The position numbers were made by a program, and so were the translations under genes. From NCBI GenBank assembly GCA_030642325.1, contig DAOWNY010000049.1:1-9917 (forward strand): 9,917 bases of DNA, written 5' to 3'. Shown one piece after another: positions 6,348-9,917 of this stretch. The first letter of the stretch is position 1. Every line of letters starts with the position of its first letter. This stretch comes from Deltaproteobacteria bacterium. GTDB lineage: Bacteria; Desulfobacterota; DAOWNY01. The notes under the pieces were generated by a model. The model saw only the letters and a program-made list of their open reading frames with translations, made no database searches and was not told the DNA's origin.

Positions 6348-7310
6348 ATGGCAATAAAATCTTCAATAATCATCCCTGTTTTTCTTTATATTTTTTTTAT
6401 GGGGGTGGTTTTTCCCAAGACCTCGTTTCCGGAAAATAAACCCTTGATCATCGTCTGTAACAGTCGAGATATTGTGCATTATAGTACCGCCCTGAAGGGG
6501 TTTGAAGATCTCCTGAAGGAAAGGGGGATAAACTGCGAAATATCTCAATATAATCTTCAAGAAAAGAAGAAAGGCACGGCAAGCACTATTTCGGAGATTA
6601 AATCCCAGAAACCGGAGCTGGTTCTGACCTTTGGCTCATCCGCTACCAGGTCCATCAAGGCCGCCATAAAGACACCCGTAGTATTTTCCATGGTTTTAGA
6701 TCCCGTAAGCAGCGGTTTTGTTAAGAGTTTGAAATCCTCGGGAAACAACCTCACCGGTGTTTCCATGGATATTTCCGTTCATGAGCAATTTAAAAAGATA
6801 AAAGCGGTTATCCCCCGGGTAAAGACGATCGGGGTAATCTACGATCCCGGGGAGTCGGATGGTATTGTGAAAGAGGCTAAGCGAGTGTCAAAAGAGATGG
6901 GTTTAAAACTTATTGCCGGACCGGTTCAGTCGGAAAAAGAAGTACCAAGGGTGCTGGAAGACTTGGAAGACAAGATTGATGTCCTTTGGGCAATTCCGGA
7001 TGCCACCGTCTTCACCCCTCAATCCACCCGATTTATTCTCCTTTTCACCCTCAGGAAAAAATTGCCCTTTATGGGCCTTTCCCCCCCATTTGTGAAGGCC
7101 GGAGCGCTATTCGCCCTATATGGCGATTATTATGAGATGGGCCGGCAGGCGGGAGAGGCAGCCGTTGAATTACTTAAGGGAAAGAGTCCTTCCGATCTTC
7201 CCATCGTTTTTCCCCAAAAAAGCTGCCTGGTAATAAATTCCCGGGTGGCAGAGATTATCGGGGCAATAATACCTAATCAAATTTTGGAACAGGCCGATAA
7301 GATATTTTGA
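6348..7310 (+). CDS. Periplasmic binding protein, ABC_sub_bind (PF04392) family
   Basis: A 320-aa exported protein. The N-terminus (MAIKSSIIIPVFLYIFFMGVVFP) is a signal peptide or anchor without a lipobox cysteine. The mature part resembles ABC_sub_bind-family solute-binding proteins: KPLIIVCNSRD...YSTALKGFEDLLKERG, then LVLTFGSSATRSIKAAIKTPVVFSMVLDP, NNLTGVSMDI, IPRVKTIGVIYDPGES, LWAIPDATVFTP, LPFMGLSPPFVKAGALFALYGDYYEMGRQAGEAAVELLKG. This is the usual two-lobe order of the family, whose known members bind amino acids or related small ligands. No permease or ATPase gene follows; instead a sensor kinase does. A role as the periplasmic ligand sensor for that kinase, fed by the upstream receptor, is therefore plausible (inference). 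The Shine-Dalgarno before ATG 6348 is weak (GACGG), so translation may depend partly on the receptor gene 88 bp upstream. Confidence 0.88.
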   Translation: MAIKSSIIIPVFLYIFFMGVVFPKTSFPENKPLIIVCNSRDIVHYSTALKGFEDLLKERGINCEISQYNLQEKKKGTASTISEIKSQKPELVLTFGSSATRSIKAAIKTPVVFSMVLDPVSSGFVKSLKSSGNNLTGVSMDISVHEQFKKIKAVIPRVKTIGVIYDPGESDGIVKEAKRVSKEMGLKLIAGPVQSEKEVPRVLEDLEDKIDVLWAIPDATVFTPQSTRFILLFTLRKKLPFMGLSPPFVKAGALFALYGDYYEMGRQAGEAAVELLKGKSPSDLPIVFPQKSCLVINSRVAEIIGAIIPNQILEQADKIF

Positions 7311-7323
7311 CGGGATAGAAAAG

Positions 7324-7354
7324 AACCGTAACCGTTCACGGCTCACGGTTTTTT
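7324..7354 (+). terminator. Possible Rho-independent terminator built from a repeat array
   Basis: AACCGT (7324-7329) pairs with ACGGTT (7345-7350), and the T run spans 7349-7354. It lies 13 bp after the binding-protein stop codon. The loop itself contains ACCGTTCACGG-type units of the 7-bp family. The stem is short (6 bp), so termination strength is uncertain. Confidence 0.5.
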
Positions 7355-7451
7355 CAATGAAATGAGTTTTATAACGATAAAAAGCATGTTTGATATAGGT
7401 TCCAATTCCGGAATCAGTTTTTTAAAATTGTTCAAGGCTTTAAAAATTTTC

Positions 7452-7515
7452 AAAACATCCTGTGATCATTTTGGCTAGTAGCTAACTGCTAAAGGCTAAC
7501 TGCTCAATTTAGGTC
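7452..7515 (-). repeat. Right arm of the 64-bp inverted repeat flanking the receptor/binding-protein cassette
   Basis: Reverse complement matches 3792-3855 at 61 of 64 positions; the longest uninterrupted match is 26 bp (7452-7477). On the + strand GCT recurs every 7 bp at 7474, 7481, 7488, 7495 and 7502. It is 141 bp past the binding-protein stop and 137 bp before the proposed kinase start. Confidence 0.92.
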
Positions 7516-7547
7516 ATAGTTACATTTTGGATCCTAAGTTGTTACTA

Positions 7548-7576
7548 ACTGTAAACCGTAAAACTGTAAACTGTAA
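7548..7576. repeat. 7-bp-period array, ACTGTAA family
   Basis: ACTGTAA ACCGTAA (one extra A) ACTGTAA ACTGTAA. The second unit shares ACCGTAA with the hairpin at 7325-7331, linking the two arrays to one family. It lies in the leader of the histidine kinase gene. Confidence 0.65.
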
Positions 7577-7652
7577 ATGGATACTAAGGAACCCTGCAGA
7601 CCGGCCAGAATATAATATTAGCAATCGTGAACGGTTAAAAAAAGAGGAAGTG

Positions 7653-9257
7653 TTGAAGATCATAAATTTTAACCATCTTAGAATAAGAACAAAGGCAATC
7701 ATAATATCCGTGACATTTTTGTTCCTTGCCGTGATTTTTGCCAATTTGATTTTTATTGACCTGGGAAAAAGAGTCCTGGAAAGGGGTGTTCAGAGAAGAG
7801 GCGTCTCTCTTGCCAAAAATTTTGCCTATAATGTGGAATATGGGGTGTTGATCGAAAATAAGACCATTCTTAACGGATTCATTGAAGGGATTATGAGGGA
7901 AGAGGACGTGGCCTGTGCCTCTGTTTTTGACAGGCACGGAAAGATATTGAACCATGCCGGGGATAAGAGGTTGGGTAGCGGGGCTTCTCGGCAAACGTTA
8001 ATAGAAAAAGACGATATTCAGTTAAATTTATTTAAAAGTGAAGATAGGGGTTTTTTTTATGAGATCGTCCTGCCGGTCAAGACCACCGGCAAGAAGATGA
8101 CCGGGGAAGAATTAATCCTCCTCAAACAGACTGAAGATAAAGATAAGGATAAGGAGATCGGCGCGGTTCGAATAGTAATTTCTCTTGCCGGGATGGAAGG
8201 AGAAATCAACCTGTTGATTAAGACTATCTTGTTATTTTCTATTTTAATGGTTATCGCCGGGGTATTGCTCACCTTTTTTTTGGTAAAGGTGGTGCTGGGG
8301 CCCATTGAGCAGTTGGCGGTGGCTACCAAAAGAATCAGCGAGGGAGACTACGCTCCCGTGGTTGAAGTAAAATCGAGGGATGAAATCGGTGAACTGGCCT
8401 GTTCCTTCAATCAGATGGTAAATAAAATTTCGGAAAAAGAGATTAAAATTAAAGAATATACCAATAAACTGGAAAAAACAGTAACGGAAAAAGGGGAAGT
8501 AATTGCCGAATTGACCACCACCCAATCCCAGCTTATTCAATCGGAAAAGCTGGCGGGGATAGGTATCCTGGCCTCGGGAGTGGCCCACGAAATCAACAAT
8601 CCCCTCCAGGGCATCGTTTCCAAGGCCGGCCTTATTCTGCGAAAGATCGACAATCAAGATGTTGTAAGGGATTCGGCCAATAAAGTTAAAGGATACGCCG
8701 AAAAGATGGCAGGTATTGTCAGGGAACTCTCCGGGTATTCTCGGGACGCCAAAATTGACGGCAATTCCTCGGTTAATCTCAATGACATCATCAAGGAATC
8801 CCTCAAGATGGCCTCTTATGCCCGTAATTTTACCGATATTATCATTGAAAAAAAATTGACGGATCTTCCTTTGATTCTGGGAAATGCCGGACAGATGCAG
8901 CAGATATTCGTTAATCTTATAACCAATGCGGTGGATGCGATGGATGGAAAGGGGATATTGTCACTTCGAACCGGAATTACTCCCTGCCGGGATACTCCAC
9001 GGCGAAGAAAGGAGGATAAAGCGGTTTTACCGGCGGCCGTAGTTTTTGTAGAGGTTTCTGATGACGGTACGGGGGTCAAAGAAGTGGATCTTCCCAATAT
9101 TTTTGATCCCCTTTTTACCACCAAGGAGGCAGGGAAAGGAACCGGACTGGGGCTAAACATGGTTTATCGTTTAGTTACCAAATATAAGGGTGAGGTAAAG
9201 ATAAAAACGGAAGAAGGAGTTGGAACCACTTTTCGGGTGGAATTTCCTCTAAAGTAG
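7653..9257 (+). CDS. Membrane sensor histidine kinase with periplasmic sensor and HAMP domain
   Basis: Start chosen at TTG 7653 (534 aa), because AGAGG at 7643-7647 sits 5 nt upstream; the in-phase ATG at 7527 would add 42 residues encoded by repeats. In order: TM1 (about 14-36, KAIIISVTFLFLAVIFANLIFI); a ~150-residue periplasmic region beginning RGVSLAKNFAYNVEYGVL, perhaps a Cache/CHASE8-like sensor; TM2 (about 187-213); HAMP (IEQLAVATKRISEGDY...SRDEIGELACSFNQM); a coiled coil; HisKA with phospho-acceptor H312 in GVAHEINNPLQG; and HATPase with N-box N425 (FVNLITNAVDAM), G1 DDGTG (D471), F-box IFDPLFTTK and G2 GKGTGLGL (from G496). All catalytic boxes are intact and of NtrB/ZraS type. It directly follows the binding-protein gene and is 14 bp before a receiver-kinase gene, its likely partner. 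The ligand is unknown. Confidence 0.9.
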   Translation: MKIINFNHLRIRTKAIIISVTFLFLAVIFANLIFIDLGKRVLERGVQRRGVSLAKNFAYNVEYGVLIENKTILNGFIEGIMREEDVACASVFDRHGKILNHAGDKRLGSGASRQTLIEKDDIQLNLFKSEDRGFFYEIVLPVKTTGKKMTGEELILLKQTEDKDKDKEIGAVRIVISLAGMEGEINLLIKTILLFSILMVIAGVLLTFFLVKVVLGPIEQLAVATKRISEGDYAPVVEVKSRDEIGELACSFNQMVNKISEKEIKIKEYTNKLEKTVTEKGEVIAELTTTQSQLIQSEKLAGIGILASGVAHEINNPLQGIVSKAGLILRKIDNQDVVRDSANKVKGYAEKMAGIVRELSGYSRDAKIDGNSSVNLNDIIKESLKMASYARNFTDIIIEKKLTDLPLILGNAGQMQQIFVNLITNAVDAMDGKGILSLRTGITPCRDTPRRRKEDKAVLPAAVVFVEVSDDGTGVKEVDLPNIFDPLFTTKEAGKGTGLGLNMVYRLVTKYKGEVKIKTEEGVGTTFRVEFPLK

Positions 9258-9271
9258 AAGCGGGGAGTAAG

Positions 9272-9917
9272 ATGGAAGAAAAAATTTTATTGGTGGATGA
9301 TGATTCCATCATTCGAGAGGTTATCTCCGATATTCTCGAGGCGGAGGGTTACCAGGTAATGACCGGCGCCAATGGGGTAGAGGCGCTTGACATCCTCGGT
9401 TCCACAAAGGATATCGGTGTGGTGATATGTGATATCAAGATGCCCAAAATGGGTGGGGAGCAGGTGCTCCGTCAAATCCATTTCCTCTATCCCCTTGTTC
9501 CCGTGATCATGCTGACCGGTTTTGTCGATCTGGAAACCGCTCTGGAAGTGATGCGAAGGGGCGCTTTCGATTATCTTGCCAAGCCGGTGGATGACGACCG
9601 GCTGCTTGATTTGATTAAAAAAGCGCTTGCCCACCGCGATAAGATGAAAAAGAAATTTGAGAATCATATTAAAAGAGAGAAGATGGCGGTGGTGGGAAAA
9701 TTACTTACCGGGATTGTCCATAATCTGAACAATCCTCTCACCACGATCAGTGGATATACTGAGCTTCTGCAAAGAAAGTATCCCGAAAATGAAGCCCTGA
9801 AGAAAATAAGTATACAAATAAGCAGGATGAACGAGATCATCGATAATATGATGTATAAAACAAGCCAGGGACAGAACAGGGAAAAGAAAGCAATTAATAT
9901 CAACCGGTTATTGACGG
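9272..9917 (+). CDS. Receiver-histidine kinase hybrid (REC-HisKA, 3' partial)
   Basis: The frame opens at ATG 9272 with GGAG at 9264-9267 and runs off the window; 215 codons are visible. Residues 1-120 form a receiver domain with acidic D9-D11 (ILLVDDDS), phosphoacceptor D54 (VICDIKMPKMGG), T82 (IMLTGF) and K104 (FDYLAKPVD). A short charged helix leads into a HisKA dimerisation domain with H150 in LLTGIVHNLNNPLTTISGYTELL. The residue after the histidine is Asn (N151) instead of the usual Glu/Asp. The HATPase domain should lie beyond the window. No DNA-binding output domain appears in the visible part. Being 14 bp downstream of the membrane kinase, it is probably co-transcribed with it and phosphorylated by it, then relays or modulates the signal through its own kinase core (inference). 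Confidence 0.88.
   Translation, partial: MEEKILLVDDDSIIREVISDILEAEGYQVMTGANGVEALDILGSTKDIGVVICDIKMPKMGGEQVLRQIHFLYPLVPVIMLTGFVDLETALEVMRRGAFDYLAKPVDDDRLLDLIKKALAHRDKMKKKFENHIKREKMAVVGKLLTGIVHNLNNPLTTISGYTELLQRKYPENEALKKISIQISRMNEIIDNMMYKTSQGQNREKKAININRLLT

Larger units (their letters stand above)
7311..7652. other. Repeat-rich leader between the binding-protein gene and the histidine kinase
   Basis: About 340 bp holding a terminator-like hairpin (7324-7354), the right inverted-repeat arm (7452-7515) and a 7-bp-period array (7548-7576), plus a partial CGTGAACGGTT unit at 7626-7636. A reading frame in phase with the kinase is open back to an ATG at 7527, but its first 42 codons are mostly repeat sequence (for example LLTVNRKTVNCKW from the ACTGTAA array), so I treat this as non-coding. 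No defined promoter was found. Confidence 0.65.

Noticed and set aside
3792..7515. Insertion sequence or transposon with its own transposase
   Set aside because: The inverted arms enclose only the receptor and binding-protein genes; no transposase, integrase or recombinase is encoded, and no target duplication was identified.
8244..8657. Minus-strand open frame opposite the HAMP/HisKA region
   Set aside because: Shadow of the kinase coding sequence; Phe/Gly/Leu-rich with no motif.

Overview
The window looks like a piece of a Gram-negative, flagellated, moderately AT-rich bacterial chromosome, most likely an uncultured Desulfobacterota/Deltaproteobacteria-type or Nitrospirota-type anaerobe. 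This placement is inferred from four things: the fliN-cheY-cheX order, a CheA with two Hpt domains and an MshEN-like insert, a TonB-dependent outer-membrane receptor next to an ABC_sub_bind-family binding protein, and many short interspersed repeats. No rRNA, tRNA or phylogenetic marker gene is present, so the assignment is tentative.

Region 1 (1-1460) is an intact motility segment: the 3' part of fliN (flagellar switch), cheY (response regulator with all signature residues) and cheX (CheY-P phosphatase). Region 2 (1461-4282) is damaged. It holds a gene-free stretch, then a CheA-like reading frame without a convincing start or ribosome binding site. That frame stops just inside the ATP-binding domain, so the catalytic core and the CheW-binding domain are missing. 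About 770 bp of gene-free DNA follow, rich in short repeats.

Region 3 (4283-7310) encodes a TonB-dependent outer-membrane receptor and a periplasmic ABC_sub_bind-type binding protein, with no ABC permease or ATPase alongside. Region 4 (7311-9917) is a repeat-rich leader, then a membrane histidine kinase (periplasmic sensor, HAMP, HisKA, HATPase) and, 14 bp later, a REC-HisKA hybrid that runs off the window. All genes are on the + strand. The receptor, binding protein, kinase and REC-kinase together suggest an outer-membrane/periplasmic ligand-sensing system rather than a plain importer (inference).

The most distinctive non-coding signal is a set of degenerate arrays with a 7-bp period at every non-coding junction around the receptor/binding-protein pair. 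It includes a 64-bp inverted repeat (61/64 identical) at 3792-3855 and 7452-7515, which brackets that gene pair exactly. The cassette may therefore have been inserted into, or rearranged within, an older chemotaxis operon, at the expense of cheA.
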